Below are positions 45,691-55,346 of a stretch of DNA of 64,000 nt, in pieces; position 1 is the first letter of the stretch; each line of letters begins with the position of its first letter. The DNA comes from Brachybacterium kimchii (GTDB lineage Bacteria; Actinomycetota; Actinomycetes; Actinomycetales; Dermabacteraceae): assembly GCF_023373525.1 (NCBI RefSeq), contig NZ_CP097218.1, forward strand, positions 1,984,001-2,048,000, given 5' to 3'. Position numbers and translations under genes: made by a program. Below the pieces are notes generated by a model. It was given only the letters and a program-made list of their open reading frames with translations. It searched no databases and was not told the origin of the DNA.

Positions 45691-47364
45691 TCAGCAGGTC
45701 AGACCCTTCTCCGGCGAGGTGCCGTCCACGAGGTAGGCGTCCACGGCGTCCTCGACGCAGCCGCCGCTGCGGCCGTAGGCGGTGTGGCCGTCGCCGTCGA
45801 AGGTGATGAGCGTCGAGTTGTCGAGCTGGGAGTCGAGGCTCTTCGCCCACGCGTACGGGGTCGCGGGGTCGCGGGTCGTGCCGATCACGACGATCTGGTC
45901 GCTCCCCTTCGCGTGGACCTCCGCGGGCTCGCGCAGCGGCTTGACCGGCCAGGTGTCGCACATGGCCTGCGAGTAGTCGGTCATCCCCGCGGCCGGGTAC
46001 TCCTTCAGCAGCCGCGCGCTCTCCTGCTTCTGCCAGTCCAGGGAGGCGACGCCGGGGTGGTCCAGGCAGTTCACGGCGTTGATCGCGTACAGGTCGTTGC
46101 CCTTGTAGCTGCCGTCGTCCTGGCGGCCGGCGGAGAGGTCGGCGAGCGCGAGCAGGGTCGAGCCGTCGCCGTCGGAGGCGTCGCTGAGCGCCTGCACGCC
46201 CAGGCTCCAGTACTCGTCGCTGTACATCACCATCTGCACGCCGGCGGTCGCGAGCGCACCGGTGAGCGGACGGTCGGGGTCCTTGGTGCTGATCGGGTCG
46301 TCGGAGATCGAGTCGAGGAGGGCGGTGAGCTCCTTCGTGGCCTCCTCGGGCGTGGAGCCCGTGAGCGGGCAGTCGTCGCGCGCGACGCAGAACTTCGCGA
46401 ACTGCTCGGTGGCCTGCTGGAAGCCCTTCGCCTGGCCCTCGACGATCTGGTCGCCGGTGAGGCTCGGATCCATGACGCCGTCGAGCACGAAGCGGCCCAC
46501 GCGGTCCGGGTAGAGGTCGGCGTAGGTCGCCCCCAGGTAGGTGCCGTAGGAGAAGCCCAGGTAGTTCAGGGAGTCGTCGCCGACAGCCGACCGCAGCACG
46601 TCCATGTCCCGCGCGGCGGAATAGGTGTCGAGGTACGGAAGCAGATCGCCGGAGTCCTTCTCGCAGGCGTCGGAGATCTTCTGCATCCAGTCCAGGGACT
46701 TCTGCAGCCCCTCGGGCGTGCCGCCGTCGTAGGTGTCCGCGCGGTACTCGTCGGTCTGCGAGTCGTCGAGGCACTCGATGCCCTCGGAGCGGGAGACGCC
46801 CCGGGGGTCGAAGCTGATGAGGTCGTAGTTCTCGCGGACCTTCTGGCTGAACAGGTAGTCCGCGCTCTGGGCGAGGAAGTCGACGCCCGAGCCGCCGGGG
46901 CCGCCCGGGTTCGTCAGCAGCGACCCCTTCGCCTCGCCGGTCGCCGGCAGGCGCACGAGCGAGATCTCGACATCGCCCGCGCTTGGGTCGTCCCAGACCT
47001 TGGGGACCTTCACCGTCGCGCACTGCAGGCCCTGCACGGCGGCCTCGTCGAGCACGTCCTGCCCGCAGCCCTCCCAGACGGCGTCCTGGCCGTAGAAGTC
47101 CGCGTAGGCGGAATCCTCCGCGGGGTCCGACGGCAGGTCCTGCGCGTGGGACGTGCCGAGCTCGGCGAGCGCAGTGTTCGCGTCGCCCGAACCGCCGCTC
47201 GCCGAGCCGCCGTCGCTCGAAGCGCCCGAGTCCGAGGCGCCCGAGCGCCCGTCGGCCCCGTCCTCTCCCCCGTCCAGCAGGCTGCATCCGGAGACCAGGA
47301 GGGCCGTCGCGGCGGCGCCGGCGAGAACGCGCAGGGCGCCTCGGCGCGATCGGGTGCGCTGCAT
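45691..47364 (-). CDS. Secreted alpha/beta-hydrolase, tripeptidyl aminopeptidase-like lipoprotein
   Basis: A 557-residue extracytoplasmic peptidase of the SlpD/SlpE/Tap type. Signal with lipobox LVSGC, then a Ser/Gly/Asp-rich linker. Catalytic Ser in GFSYGTYLG, oxyanion region LLTNPGGPGGSG, and the C-terminal TAP-type domain with Asp in TTRDPATPY and His in GDGHTAYG. Several Cys pairs suggest disulfides. ATG 47364 has AGGAG 9 bases upstream. Stand-alone gene, with hairpins on both sides. Confidence 0.92.
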   Translation of the reverse strand: MQRTRSRRGALRVLAGAAATALLVSGCSLLDGGEDGADGRSGASDSGASSDGGSASGGSGDANTALAELGTSHAQDLPSDPAEDSAYADFYGQDAVWEGCGQDVLDEAAVQGLQCATVKVPKVWDDPSAGDVEISLVRLPATGEAKGSLLTNPGGPGGSGVDFLAQSADYLFSQKVRENYDLISFDPRGVSRSEGIECLDDSQTDEYRADTYDGGTPEGLQKSLDWMQKISDACEKDSGDLLPYLDTYSAARDMDVLRSAVGDDSLNYLGFSYGTYLGATYADLYPDRVGRFVLDGVMDPSLTGDQIVEGQAKGFQQATEQFAKFCVARDDCPLTGSTPEEATKELTALLDSISDDPISTKDPDRPLTGALATAGVQMVMYSDEYWSLGVQALSDASDGDGSTLLALADLSAGRQDDGSYKGNDLYAINAVNCLDHPGVASLDWQKQESARLLKEYPAAGMTDYSQAMCDTWPVKPLREPAEVHAKGSDQIVVIGTTRDPATPYAWAKSLDSQLDNSTLITFDGDGHTAYGRSGGCVEDAVDAYLVDGTSPEKGLTC

Positions 47365-47388
47365 GGGGAAGCTCCTGGGGTGGGGTGC

Positions 47389-47421
47389 GGGGTGCCCGCC
47401 CATCCTAGGGGCGGGCACCCC
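47389..47421 (-). terminator. Hairpin after ABC transporter operon
   Basis: GGGGTGCCCGCCC (47389-47401) pairs with GGGCGGGCACCCC (47409-47421), a 13-bp stem, just downstream of the ABC permease stop and upstream of the hydrolase. Confidence 0.7.
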
Positions 47422-47458
47422 GCGGAAGCCCGTTCAGACGGGCCTTTCGGACGCCGGG

Positions 47459-48256
47459 TCAGCCGATCTCCCGGCGGGCCCAGCGCACGCCGCCGGCGAC
47501 GAGCGGGATGAGGATCAGCAGCACGATCGCGCCGATCGCGGAGGCGGTCACGTTGCCGCGGGCGAGGGTGTCCGCGGAGCTCGTGAGGTCGACGTAGCGC
47601 ATGACCTCCGCGACGGTCTCCGAGCCGAGCACGGCCACCATGGAGGTCGCGACGGTGACCACGAAGGGCAGCACGACCGAGATGACCATCGCCAGCGCGG
47701 TGCCCTGCAGCAGAGCCGCGCACGCGGCGGCGAACAGGGTGCCCAGCAGCAGCTCGAGACCGGTGCTGCGCAGCGTGCTGCCGACGTTCTCGAACGTGGA
47801 CCCGTCGCCCGAGATGCCGCCCACGAGCGAGGCGAGGCCCAGGGCGGCGCCGAGACCGACAGCGGTGACGACGAGCGCGATGATCAGCGCGGCGACGATC
47901 TTGGACAGCAGCACGCCGGTGCGGCGCGGGCGCTGGAGGAAGGTCTGCTGGATCGCGCCGGGCCACTCCCCGACCACGGTGAGCACCGTGAGCACGGGCA
48001 GGACGACGCCGAGGACGAGGCCGACCGCGATGATCCCGCCGTAGGCGATCACCGGCGAGTCCTCGAGGAGCAGCGGCTGCAGGGCGGTCGAGAGCAGGGC
48101 CATGCCGAGCACGGCGACGGCGCTGACGATGAGCAGGATGCGCATGGCCAGGGTGTCGAGCACCTGGCGCAGGTCCAGCAGCGGTCGGAAGGTGCCGGGG
48201 CCGGAGGCGCCGGCGGAGGTGCCGGCGGTGGCGAGCGCAGAGGATGCGGTGGTCAT
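47459..48256 (-). CDS. ABC transporter permease
   Basis: A 265-residue membrane protein with six hydrophobic segments of the ABC-2 type, including the EWPGAIQQTFLQRPRR cytosolic loop that in this family contacts the ATPase. ATG 48256 is 2 bases after the ATPase stop, so they are coupled. Substrate unknown; the neighbouring two-component system suggests a cell-envelope stress or antimicrobial export role. Confidence 0.9.
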   Translation of the reverse strand: MTTASSALATAGTSAGASGPGTFRPLLDLRQVLDTLAMRILLIVSAVAVLGMALLSTALQPLLLEDSPVIAYGGIIAVGLVLGVVLPVLTVLTVVGEWPGAIQQTFLQRPRRTGVLLSKIVAALIIALVVTAVGLGAALGLASLVGGISGDGSTFENVGSTLRSTGLELLLGTLFAAACAALLQGTALAMVISVVLPFVVTVATSMVAVLGSETVAEVMRYVDLTSSADTLARGNVTASAIGAIVLLILIPLVAGGVRWARREIG

Positions 48257-48258
48257 GA

Positions 48259-49272
48259 TCAGGCCTCCTGGGAGGTGGTCGGTGCGGCGGCTGCGGCAGT
48301 CGCCGGGGCGGGGCGCGGCGCCTGGCCGTCCTCGGTGAGGGAGAAGAAGACGTCCTCGAGGGAGCCGTCGCTCAGACGCTGCAGCTCGGTGAGGACGAGG
48401 CCGTGCTCGAGGGCCAGACGGCCGACGTCGGCCGGCTCGAGGGCGAGGGTGAAGGAGCCGTCGCTGCCGCGGGTGGCGCCGACGCCGCTGGCCTCGACCG
48501 CGCGGCCCAGGGACTCGGGATCGAGGGCCGCGACGCGGGTGCCGCCCTGGGCGGTGACGTCCTCGAGGCTGCCCTCGGCGACGAGCCGACCGTGGGCGAT
48601 CATCGCGACGCGGTCCACGGTGGCCTGCACCTCGGCGAGCTGGTGGCTCGAGAGCAGCACGGTGCCGCCGGCGTCGGCGAAGGAGCGCAGGAGCCGGCGC
48701 ATCCAGCGGATGCCCTCGGGGTCCAGACCGTTCGCGGGCTCGTCGAGGATGAGCGCGGCGGGGTCGCCGATGAGGGCGACGCCGATGCCGAGCCGCTGCC
48801 GCATGCCGTAGGAGTACCCGCGCACGCGCTTGCGGCCGGCCCCGGACAGGCCCACCATCTCCAGGACCTCGTCGGCGCGGGAGGTGCGCATGCCGCAGGT
48901 GCGGGCGGCCAGGCGCAGGGTCTCCAGGCCGGTGCGGCCGGGGTGCAGGGTGCGCGCGTCGAGCATGACGCCGATGACGCGGCCGGGCTGCGGGATCGCG
49001 CGGAAGGACATGCCGCCCACGAGCGCCGTGCCCGAGTCGGCCTCGGCGAGGCCGGTGAGGATCCGCAGGGTCGTGGACTTCCCGGCGCCGTTGGGGCCGA
49101 GGAAGCCGGTCACCGTGCCGGGTTCGCACAGCAGGTCGAGGCCGTCGACGGCCGTCTGCTCTCCGTAGGTCTTGCGCAGGGACTCGATGCGCAGGTCGAC
49201 GCTCGCGTCGCTCCGACGGGTCCCTGCGGGCTCGGTGCCGCGAGCCTCGGTGGGGGTGCTGGTGGTGGTCAT
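48259..49272 (-). CDS. ABC transporter ATP-binding protein
   Basis: A 337-residue ATPase: Walker A GPNGAGKST (about 60), signature YSYGMRQRLGIG, Walker B AALILDEPANGLD, H-loop SSHQL. The C-terminal 100 residues after the core are typical of BcrA/NodI-type exporters of antibiotics or peptides. Divergent from the adjacent histidine kinase, the arrangement usual for a regulated resistance transporter. Confidence 0.93.
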   Translation of the reverse strand: MTTTSTPTEARGTEPAGTRRSDASVDLRIESLRKTYGEQTAVDGLDLLCEPGTVTGFLGPNGAGKSTTLRILTGLAEADSGTALVGGMSFRAIPQPGRVIGVMLDARTLHPGRTGLETLRLAARTCGMRTSRADEVLEMVGLSGAGRKRVRGYSYGMRQRLGIGVALIGDPAALILDEPANGLDPEGIRWMRRLLRSFADAGGTVLLSSHQLAEVQATVDRVAMIAHGRLVAEGSLEDVTAQGGTRVAALDPESLGRAVEASGVGATRGSDGSFTLALEPADVGRLALEHGLVLTELQRLSDGSLEDVFFSLTEDGQAPRPAPATAAAAAPTTSQEA

Positions 49273-49476
49273 GGCTCCACCCTGTCGGCCGCGGGGCCGG
49301 GCGCGGATCCTCCCGCGGGTCCGACGGCGACCGACTTTGGTCGCCTCGCCCGACGGCGCGGGGTCGACCGAAGGTACGGCCGGACGGGACCGTCGCTCCC
49401 CGGCCGGTCGGACCGGCGCGCTCCCGGCCGGAGGCGCCGTCGGCCCTGGTTACAGTGGCCCGATGGAGGAGTGCGG

Positions 49477-50673
49477 ATGAGGCGGCGGGCGGCATCGGAC
49501 GAGCGCGCCGCGCGCGGGGCCGGGGCCGAGGTCCGCGACCGCGACGGCGCCGGATGGATCGGGCACGTCTGGGTCGATGTCGTGCTCGTGATCGCCGTGC
49601 TCGCCGAGGGGGTCGGGCGCGCCGTCTGGCACGTGCCCTTCAGCCATGGCGACGACCCGGTCGCGATCGGGGTGGGCGTCCTCGCGGGGCTCGCGCTGCT
49701 CGCGCGGCGCCGCACCTGGCGCTGGCTGCTGCCGCTCGTGCTCGTGGTCAACGTGCTGGGCGCCTCCCAGGTGGTGCTCGCGATCGCCTCCTTCGCGCTC
49801 GCCGGGCGCCTGCGGGGACGCTGGCAGCCGCTCGGGGCGATGGCCCTCGCGGTGCTCACGGGCGTGCTCCCCCACCTCGCGAACCCGCTGCGCCCCGCGG
49901 TGGCGGGCGCGCTGGTGAGCGGCCTGGTCGCGGCGATCGCGGCGGTCGTCGGGATGTACCTGCGGGCCCGCGCCGACCTGCTCGCGGAGCTCACGGCGCG
50001 CGCGGAGGAGGCCGAGCACCGCCGGTCGACGGCCGAGCAGGACGCCCGGCGTGCCGAGCGCACGCGCATCGCCCGGGAGATGCACGACATCGTCGCGCAC
50101 AAGATCTCGCTGGTCGCGCTGCAGGCCGGCGCCCTCGAGGTCAACCAGAACCTCGAGCGCGAGGAGGTCTCGCGCTCGGCCGGGCTGATCCGGCAGACCG
50201 CGGCCGACGCCCTCTCCGAGCTGCGCGAGGTGCTCGGCGTGCTGCGCGGCGAGGAGGAGGCCGCCCCGCTGAACCCGCAGCCCACCTGGGAGGACGTGCG
50301 GCGCCTCGTGGAGTCGACGAAGGAGGCCGGGGTGCAGGTCGAGCTGTTCGACTTCATCGACGACCCGGTCCCCGACGCCCTCGCCCGCACCGCCTACCGG
50401 GTGGTGCAGGAGGGGCTGACGAACATCCACAAGCACGCCCGGCACACGCGGGCGCGGATCGCGCTGATCGGCGAGCCGGGCGACGACCTGCTCATCGAGA
50501 TCAGTAATGTGCTCCCGAAGGGGTTCACGACGGATCTGCCCGGGGCGCGGATGGGTCTCTCGGGCATCGAGACGCGGGTGACGCATGCCGGCGGCACGAT
50601 CACGTCGGGCCCCACGGACGACGGACGTTTCGAGGTGAAGGCGGTGATCCCGTGGCCGATTCCGCAGGGGTGA
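49477..50673 (+). CDS. NarL-type sensor histidine kinase beside ABC transporter
   Basis: A 398-residue kinase: four to five hydrophobic helices (about 28-165), a coiled-coil, HisKA_3 acceptor His in RIAREMHDIVAHKISLV (about residue 205), and ATPase boxes YRVVQEGLTNIHKHARHT and GARMGLSGIETRV. ATG 49477 has GGAGGAG 5 bases upstream. It overlaps the response regulator gene by 22 bases. Confidence 0.93.
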   Translation: MRRRAASDERAARGAGAEVRDRDGAGWIGHVWVDVVLVIAVLAEGVGRAVWHVPFSHGDDPVAIGVGVLAGLALLARRRTWRWLLPLVLVVNVLGASQVVLAIASFALAGRLRGRWQPLGAMALAVLTGVLPHLANPLRPAVAGALVSGLVAAIAAVVGMYLRARADLLAELTARAEEAEHRRSTAEQDARRAERTRIAREMHDIVAHKISLVALQAGALEVNQNLEREEVSRSAGLIRQTAADALSELREVLGVLRGEEEAAPLNPQPTWEDVRRLVESTKEAGVQVELFDFIDDPVPDALARTAYRVVQEGLTNIHKHARHTRARIALIGEPGDDLLIEISNVLPKGFTTDLPGARMGLSGIETRVTHAGGTITSGPTDDGRFEVKAVIPWPIPQG

Positions 50674-51365
50674 ACGAGAGCTCGGCGAGCACCGGGGTGA
50701 AGAGGATCGCCCTGGTCGACGACGACTCGCTGGTGAGGGCGGGGCTCGCGATGATCCTGGGCGCGGATAGGGGCATCGAGGTCGTCGGCGAGGGGTCCGA
50801 CGGCAACCAGGCGGTCACGCTCGTGCAGAAGCACCGGCCCGACGTGCTGCTGATGGACGTGCGCATGCCGGGCATGGACGGCATCGCCGCGACGCGGGCG
50901 GTGTGCGCGCAGTCGGAGCCGCCGAAGATCATCATGCTCACGACCTTCGACATGGACGAGTACGTCTTCGAGGCGCTCGAGGCCGGGGCCAGCGGGTTCC
51001 TGCTCAAGGACACTCCCCCGCAGGACCTGATCCGCGCCGTGCACGTGGTCGCCCAGGGGGACGCGATGCTCGCTCCCACGGTCACCCGTCGCATGCTCTC
51101 GCACTTCTCGCAGTCCAATCCCGGGACGCGCAGCGCCGAGCACGACGGCCTGGATCAGCTCACCGAGCGCGAGACGGAGGTGCTGGGGGCCGTCGGCGCC
51201 GGGCTGTCGAACGCGCAGATCGGCGAGCGCCTGTTCATGAGCGAGGCCACTGTGAAGGCGCACGTGTCGAAGATCTTCGCGAAGCTCGACTGCTCGAACC
51301 GCGTGCAGATCGCGATCATCGCCCACGAGGCCGGGCTCAGCGAGGGCCTCGACGCCCCTGAGTGA
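50652..51365 (+). CDS. LuxR/NarL response regulator
   Basis: A 237-residue regulator: receiver KRIALVDDDSLVRAGL, Asp in VLLMDVRMPGMDG, Thr in LTTFDMDEYVFEALEAGASGFLLKDTPP, and LuxR domain LTERETEVLGAVGAGLSNAQIGERLFMSEATVKAHVSKI. GTG 50652 lies inside the kinase gene. Probably controls the divergent ABC transporter operon. Confidence 0.95.
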   Translation: MADSAGVNESSASTGVKRIALVDDDSLVRAGLAMILGADRGIEVVGEGSDGNQAVTLVQKHRPDVLLMDVRMPGMDGIAATRAVCAQSEPPKIIMLTTFDMDEYVFEALEAGASGFLLKDTPPQDLIRAVHVVAQGDAMLAPTVTRRMLSHFSQSNPGTRSAEHDGLDQLTERETEVLGAVGAGLSNAQIGERLFMSEATVKAHVSKIFAKLDCSNRVQIAIIAHEAGLSEGLDAPE

Positions 51366-51394
51366 GCTCGCCGTCCGAGAGCGGCGCCGACGGC

Positions 51395-51766
51395 TCAGCC
51401 CCAGCCGAGCTCGTGCAGGCGCGACTCGGAGAGACCGAACAGGTGGCCGAGCTCGTGGAGCACGGTCACCCGGATCTCGGCGACGAGCGCCTCGCGGCTC
51501 GCGCTCACGCGCTGCAGGGGCCCGCGGAAGATGAGGATCCGATCGGGCTCGATGTAGCTGTCGAAGACGCTGCGCTGGTCCAGCGGGATGCCGTGGTAGA
51601 TGCCCAGCAGCTCGGTGGCCTGGTGGCCGTCGCGCGCGGGATCGGGCTCCTCCTCGATGAGGATCACGACGTTCGACTCGGCGATCAGGCGCGCGGTCTC
51701 GTCCGGGAGCGAGTCGAGGGCGTCGTCGACGGCCTCCTCGAAGTCCTCGCGGGTGATGGCGATCAT
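51395..51766 (-). CDS. Zincin-like metallopeptidase-family protein (DUF1025 type)
   Basis: A 123-residue protein with an HExxH-x2-G motif, VTVLHELGHLFGLSE (about residue 103), typical of the short MPN-unrelated zincin-like family. FEEAVDDALDSLP near the N-terminus is also conserved in that family. The natural substrate is unknown. ATG 51766 overlaps the stop of the upstream gene (ATGA). Confidence 0.9.
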   Translation of the reverse strand: MIAITREDFEEAVDDALDSLPDETARLIAESNVVILIEEEPDPARDGHQATELLGIYHGIPLDQRSVFDSYIEPDRILIFRGPLQRVSASREALVAEIRVTVLHELGHLFGLSESRLHELGWG

Positions 51767-52557
51767 GCGCTCATCGAACCATTGCGGCCTGTGCCCGTGC
51801 CGCCCGGGGCGGGATCGAGCGGGGCGACATCGAGCGCGGCGGGATCGAGCGCTGCGGCATCGAGCGCGGCGAGCACCTCGCGTCCGCGCTCGGTGCGCGG
51901 GAACTCCTCGACGATGCGCGCGAGCTCCTCCCGGTCGGCGGCCGCGCCGAAGGCGCCCGCGAAGGGCTGCAGCCGCACGCCGCTGCGCAGGTCGCCGATC
52001 AGGAGCGGGTCGAAGCCGAGGGCGTCGACGATGCGCGCGGTCCGGTCGGCGTCGGCCGGGGCTCCCGCGATCGCGATCGCGAGGCGATCGGGTGCCCCGG
52101 CGGGGCGAGCCCTCTCGTCGAGGTCGTGGTAGCCCATGTGGTTCAGCGCCTTCACGACGCGGGCCTCCACCAGATGCTCCTGGACGAGCTCGCTCGTGGA
52201 GGCGGCCGGTCCGCCGAGCTCCTCGCTGATGCCGTCGGTCTCCCACCAGTGGTTCATCGCGTCGATCACGAGCGCGCCGCGCAGGGCGTCCGCCGGCAGT
52301 TCGCGGAACCTGCCCAGGGGCAGGGCGAGGATCACGGCGTCGGCGTCGCGAGCGGCCTCCTCGGGGCGCACCGCACGCGCACCGGGGGCGAGCACCGAGG
52401 TGATCAGGGCGATCGCCGCCGGGTCCCCGGATCCGGAGATCAGCACCTCGTACCCGGCCTCGAGCGCGCGGCGGGCGAGGACCGTGCCCACCTTCCCCGC
52501 GCCGAGGATCCCGAGGGTGCGGATCGGCGCGGAGGACCCTGCGCTGTCCGCGCTCAT
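51763..52557 (-). CDS. NAD(P)-binding oxidoreductase, F420-dependent reductase-like
   Basis: A 264-residue protein: Rossmann start TLGILGAGKVGTVLARRALEAGYEV, then VILALPLGRFRELP and ALVIDAMNHWW, the layout of NADPH-dependent F420 reductases and related NADP oxidoreductases. The C-terminal 35 residues are an Ala/Asp/Pro repeat (DPAALD, APLDPAP). ATG 52557 overlaps the LLM-oxidoreductase stop. Cofactor specificity cannot be fixed from sequence. Confidence 0.85.
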   Translation of the reverse strand: MSADSAGSSAPIRTLGILGAGKVGTVLARRALEAGYEVLISGSGDPAAIALITSVLAPGARAVRPEEAARDADAVILALPLGRFRELPADALRGALVIDAMNHWWETDGISEELGGPAASTSELVQEHLVEARVVKALNHMGYHDLDERARPAGAPDRLAIAIAGAPADADRTARIVDALGFDPLLIGDLRSGVRLQPFAGAFGAAADREELARIVEEFPRTERGREVLAALDAAALDPAALDVAPLDPAPGGTGTGRNGSMSA

Positions 52558-53618
52558 GCCGCTCCGTCCTCGCCCGATCGCTCGGACTCGGCGAGCATCT
52601 CGCGGACCATCGGCACCACCTGCGACCCGTAGAGCTCGACGGACTGGCGGCGCAGCGAGGGCAGGCTCTGCCCCGCGGTGTAGATGAAGTCGAAGCGCTG
52701 GACGTCCAGGGCGCGGATGTTGCGCACCATCTTCTCGGCGACCGTGCGGGGAGAGCCCACGTACAGCGCGCCGTGCTCGACCTCCTGGAGGAAGTGCTCC
52801 TCGGTCATGGCGGGCCAGCCGCGCTCGGCGCCGAGGCGGGCGTTGTGGGCCCGGTACGCCGGCCAGTACTCCTCGAGGGCCTGCTCGTCGGTGGCGGCGA
52901 TGTGCCCGTGGGAGTGCATGCCGACCTGCTGCCGCGGGACGCCGAGCTGGTCGGCCGCGCGGTGGAAGAGGTCCACGTACGGGGCGAAGCGCTGGGGCTC
53001 GCCGCCGATGATCGCGAGCATGAGAGGAAGGCCGTGGGCGGCGGTGCGGACGACGGACTGCGGGGAGCCGCCGACGCCGATCCAGGTGGGGATCCCGCCC
53101 TCGTGGTCGGTGCGCGGGTGGACCTGCGCATCCTGGAGGCCGGGACGCGTGCTCCCGGACCAGGTGACGGGCTGCTCCTTCATGAGCTCGATCCACATGC
53201 CGAGCTTCTCCTCGAAGAGCACCTCGTAGTCCTCCAGGGAGTACCCGAACAGCGGGAAGGACTCGGTGAACGACCCGCGGCCGAGGATGACCTCGGCGCG
53301 TCCCTCGGAGAGGGCGTCCACGGTCGCGAAGCGCTGGTAGACGCGCACGGGATCGTCGGAGCTGAGGACCGTGACGGCGCTCGAGAGATGGATGTCCTGC
53401 GTGCGCGTGGCGAGGCCCGCGAGCAGGGTCTCCGGGGCGGAGATCGCGTAGTCGTCGCGGTGGTGCTCGCCGACGGCGAAGACGTCGAGCCCCGTCTGGT
53501 CCGCGATGATCCCCTCCTCGAGGACGTGCCGGAGCGACGCGGCCTCGCCGAGGGTCCGCCCCTTCTCATCGACCATGACGTCCCCGAAGGTGTCGACGCC
53601 GAGCGTGATCCGGTCCAT
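52554..53618 (-). CDS. LLM-class flavin-dependent oxidoreductase
   Basis: A 354-residue TIM-barrel enzyme of the luciferase-like monooxygenase superfamily. LGVDTFGDV at the start, DVFAVGEHHRDDYAISAPETLLAGLATRT, then VDALSEGRAEVILGRGSF and the C-terminal GSPRTVAEKMVRN. FMN or F420 as cofactor is unresolved; overlap with the F420-reductase-like gene hints at a shared redox role. ATG 53618. Confidence 0.93.
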   Translation of the reverse strand: MDRITLGVDTFGDVMVDEKGRTLGEAASLRHVLEEGIIADQTGLDVFAVGEHHRDDYAISAPETLLAGLATRTQDIHLSSAVTVLSSDDPVRVYQRFATVDALSEGRAEVILGRGSFTESFPLFGYSLEDYEVLFEEKLGMWIELMKEQPVTWSGSTRPGLQDAQVHPRTDHEGGIPTWIGVGGSPQSVVRTAAHGLPLMLAIIGGEPQRFAPYVDLFHRAADQLGVPRQQVGMHSHGHIAATDEQALEEYWPAYRAHNARLGAERGWPAMTEEHFLQEVEHGALYVGSPRTVAEKMVRNIRALDVQRFDFIYTAGQSLPSLRRQSVELYGSQVVPMVREMLAESERSGEDGAA

Positions 53619-53784
53619 GTGCTCTCCTCCTCGTGCCGCGGGATCCCAGCCTGATGCCGGTTCGTTGACAGGTCAACTATTTCGCGGGGCCGCTTCTTCC
53701 CTCAGCACCCTCGATGTCGCGTACGCCGCATCGCCCCGGAAGGCGGTCGCGGCCGTCGCGGGGCGATCGGTATGCTTCCCCCGG

Positions 53785-53857
53785 GCCCCCATCGTCTAGC
53801 GGCCCAGGACACTGGCCTTTCACGCCGGCGACACGGGTTCGAATCCCGTTGGGGGTA
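53785..53857 (+). tRNA. tRNA-Glu (anticodon TTC)
   Basis: Cloverleaf with acceptor GCCCCCA/TGGGGGT (G-T first pair), anticodon loop CTTTCAC (TTC), T-arm GGGTTCGAATCCC, discriminator A. First of a Glu-Asp-Phe group. Confidence 0.95.
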
Positions 53858-54011
53858 CGACTGGACGGCTCCGGATCCGGGGTCGGGACCACCGCCGCGA
53901 GCACCGGGAACGGGCACTGCGAGGTGTTTCACAGGCCGAGTGGTCGAGGGCCCAGAAAAGGTCCGGTAGAGTTGTCCAGGTCGGAAACGCGAGAGCGCGG
54001 ACGACGAGAAT

Positions 54012-54085
54012 GGCCCTGTAGCTCAGTTGGTTAGAGTGCCGCCCTGTCACGGCGGAGGTCGCCGGTTCAAGCCCGGTCAGGGTCG
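54012..54085 (+). tRNA. tRNA-Asp (anticodon GTC)
   Basis: Acceptor GGCCCTG/CAGGGTC, D-arm AGCTCAGTTGGTTAGAGT, anticodon loop CTGTCAC (GTC), T-arm CCGGTTCAAGCCCGG, discriminator G. Confidence 0.95.
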
Positions 54086-54092
54086 CCCCGCA

Positions 54093-54128
54093 CGAGAGGC
54101 CCCGGAGCAGATGCTCCGGGGCCTCTCG
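54093..54128 (+). terminator. Terminator after tRNA-Asp
   Basis: CGAGAGGCCCCGGAGCA (54093-54109) and its exact complement (54112-54128) form a 17-bp stem, 7 bases after the tRNA. Confidence 0.85.
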
Positions 54129-54227
54129 CCGTCTCGGCCGTCGCGTCCGCATCCGGACGTCGTGCGGCATCTCCCGCCGTCACCCGCTGGTGGCCCACGA
54201 GCGGCGCGCGCGTCCTACGCTCGAAGG

Positions 54228-55250
54228 ATGAGCACGCACCTCCAGAACCACCGCATCCGCCTCGCAGCGCGCCCGCACGGAGAGCCCACGGCCCCGGACT
54301 ACCAGCACGACATGGTGGACGTCCCCTCCCCCGCCGAGGGACAGGTCCTCCTGCGCACACGGTTCCTCTCGCTCGACCCGTACGTGCGCGGGCGCATGAG
54401 CGACGCCGAGTCCTACGCCGCCCCCATGGAGATCGGGGACGTGATCGTGGGCGCGACCGTGTCGGAGGTCGTCGAGTCCGCCGCCGACGGATTCAGCGCC
54501 GGCGACACGGTGCTCTCCTACGGCGGCTGGCAGGAGTACAGCGTGGAGGCGGCGGAGGGCCTGCGCCGCCTCGATCCCGAGGGCGCGCCCGTCACGACCG
54601 CGCTCGGCGTGCTGGGGATGCCCGGCTTCACCGCCTACGCGGGGCTGCTCGCGATCGGCAGGCCGCAGCCCGGGGAGACCGTGGCCGTGGCCGCGGCCAC
54701 GGGCCCGGTGGGCTCGGCCGTGGGACAGATCGCGCGGGTCCTCGGGGCGCGCGCGGTGGGCATCGCCGGCGGCGAGCGCAAGGTCGAGCGCATGCGGGAG
54801 CTCGGATTCGACGCCGCGCTGGACCACCGCACCCCAGACTTCGGCGCCCACCTCGCCGACGCCGCGCCCGACGGCATCGACGTGTACTTCGAGAACGTCG
54901 GCGGCGCCGTCTGGGACGCCGTGCTCCCCCACCTCAACGAGTTCGCGCGCGTGCCCGTGTGCGGCCTCGCCGCGAGCTACAACGCGACCGCCCTCCCCGA
55001 GGGGCCGGACCGCAGCGGCGAGCTGATGGGGGCGGTGCTGCGCAAGAGCCTGACGCTGCGAGGCTTCATCCAGCGCGAGTTCGCGCCCACGATGTTCGAG
55101 GACTTCCTGCGGGACATGACCGGCTGGGTCGCGAGCGGGCAGGTCCGCTATCTCGAGGACATCCACGAGGGACTGGACAGCGCACCCGATGCCTTCCTGG
55201 GGATGCTGCGCGGCGCGAACCTCGGGAAGACGATCGTGCAGGTCTCCTGA
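54228..55250 (+). CDS. NADP-dependent MDR oxidoreductase (YncB/leukotriene B4 reductase-like)
   Basis: A 340-residue zinc-free medium-chain reductase acting on alpha,beta-unsaturated carbonyls. LSLDPYVRGRMS near residue 47 is the family signature, followed by the nucleotide-binding VAAATGPVGSAVGQIARVLGARAVGIAGG and VYFENVGG. ATG 54228 with GAAGGA directly upstream is a poorly spaced RBS. Lies between tRNA-Asp and tRNA-Phe. Confidence 0.93.
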   Translation: MSTHLQNHRIRLAARPHGEPTAPDYQHDMVDVPSPAEGQVLLRTRFLSLDPYVRGRMSDAESYAAPMEIGDVIVGATVSEVVESAADGFSAGDTVLSYGGWQEYSVEAAEGLRRLDPEGAPVTTALGVLGMPGFTAYAGLLAIGRPQPGETVAVAAATGPVGSAVGQIARVLGARAVGIAGGERKVERMRELGFDAALDHRTPDFGAHLADAAPDGIDVYFENVGGAVWDAVLPHLNEFARVPVCGLAASYNATALPEGPDRSGELMGAVLRKSLTLRGFIQREFAPTMFEDFLRDMTGWVASGQVRYLEDIHEGLDSAPDAFLGMLRGANLGKTIVQVS

Positions 55251-55346
55251 CGCGCCGCCCCGTGGCATGCCTCTCACCCGCGCCGCCCGGTTGGGAGCAC
55301 CGCACGCCGACTGCTAGCCTTGTCCTCGGTCGCCCTCGGCGATCAC

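Noticed and set aside
54086..55346. MDR oxidoreductase between tRNA-Asp and tRNA-Phe as a second island
   Set aside because: No duplicated tRNA end or recombinase flanks it.
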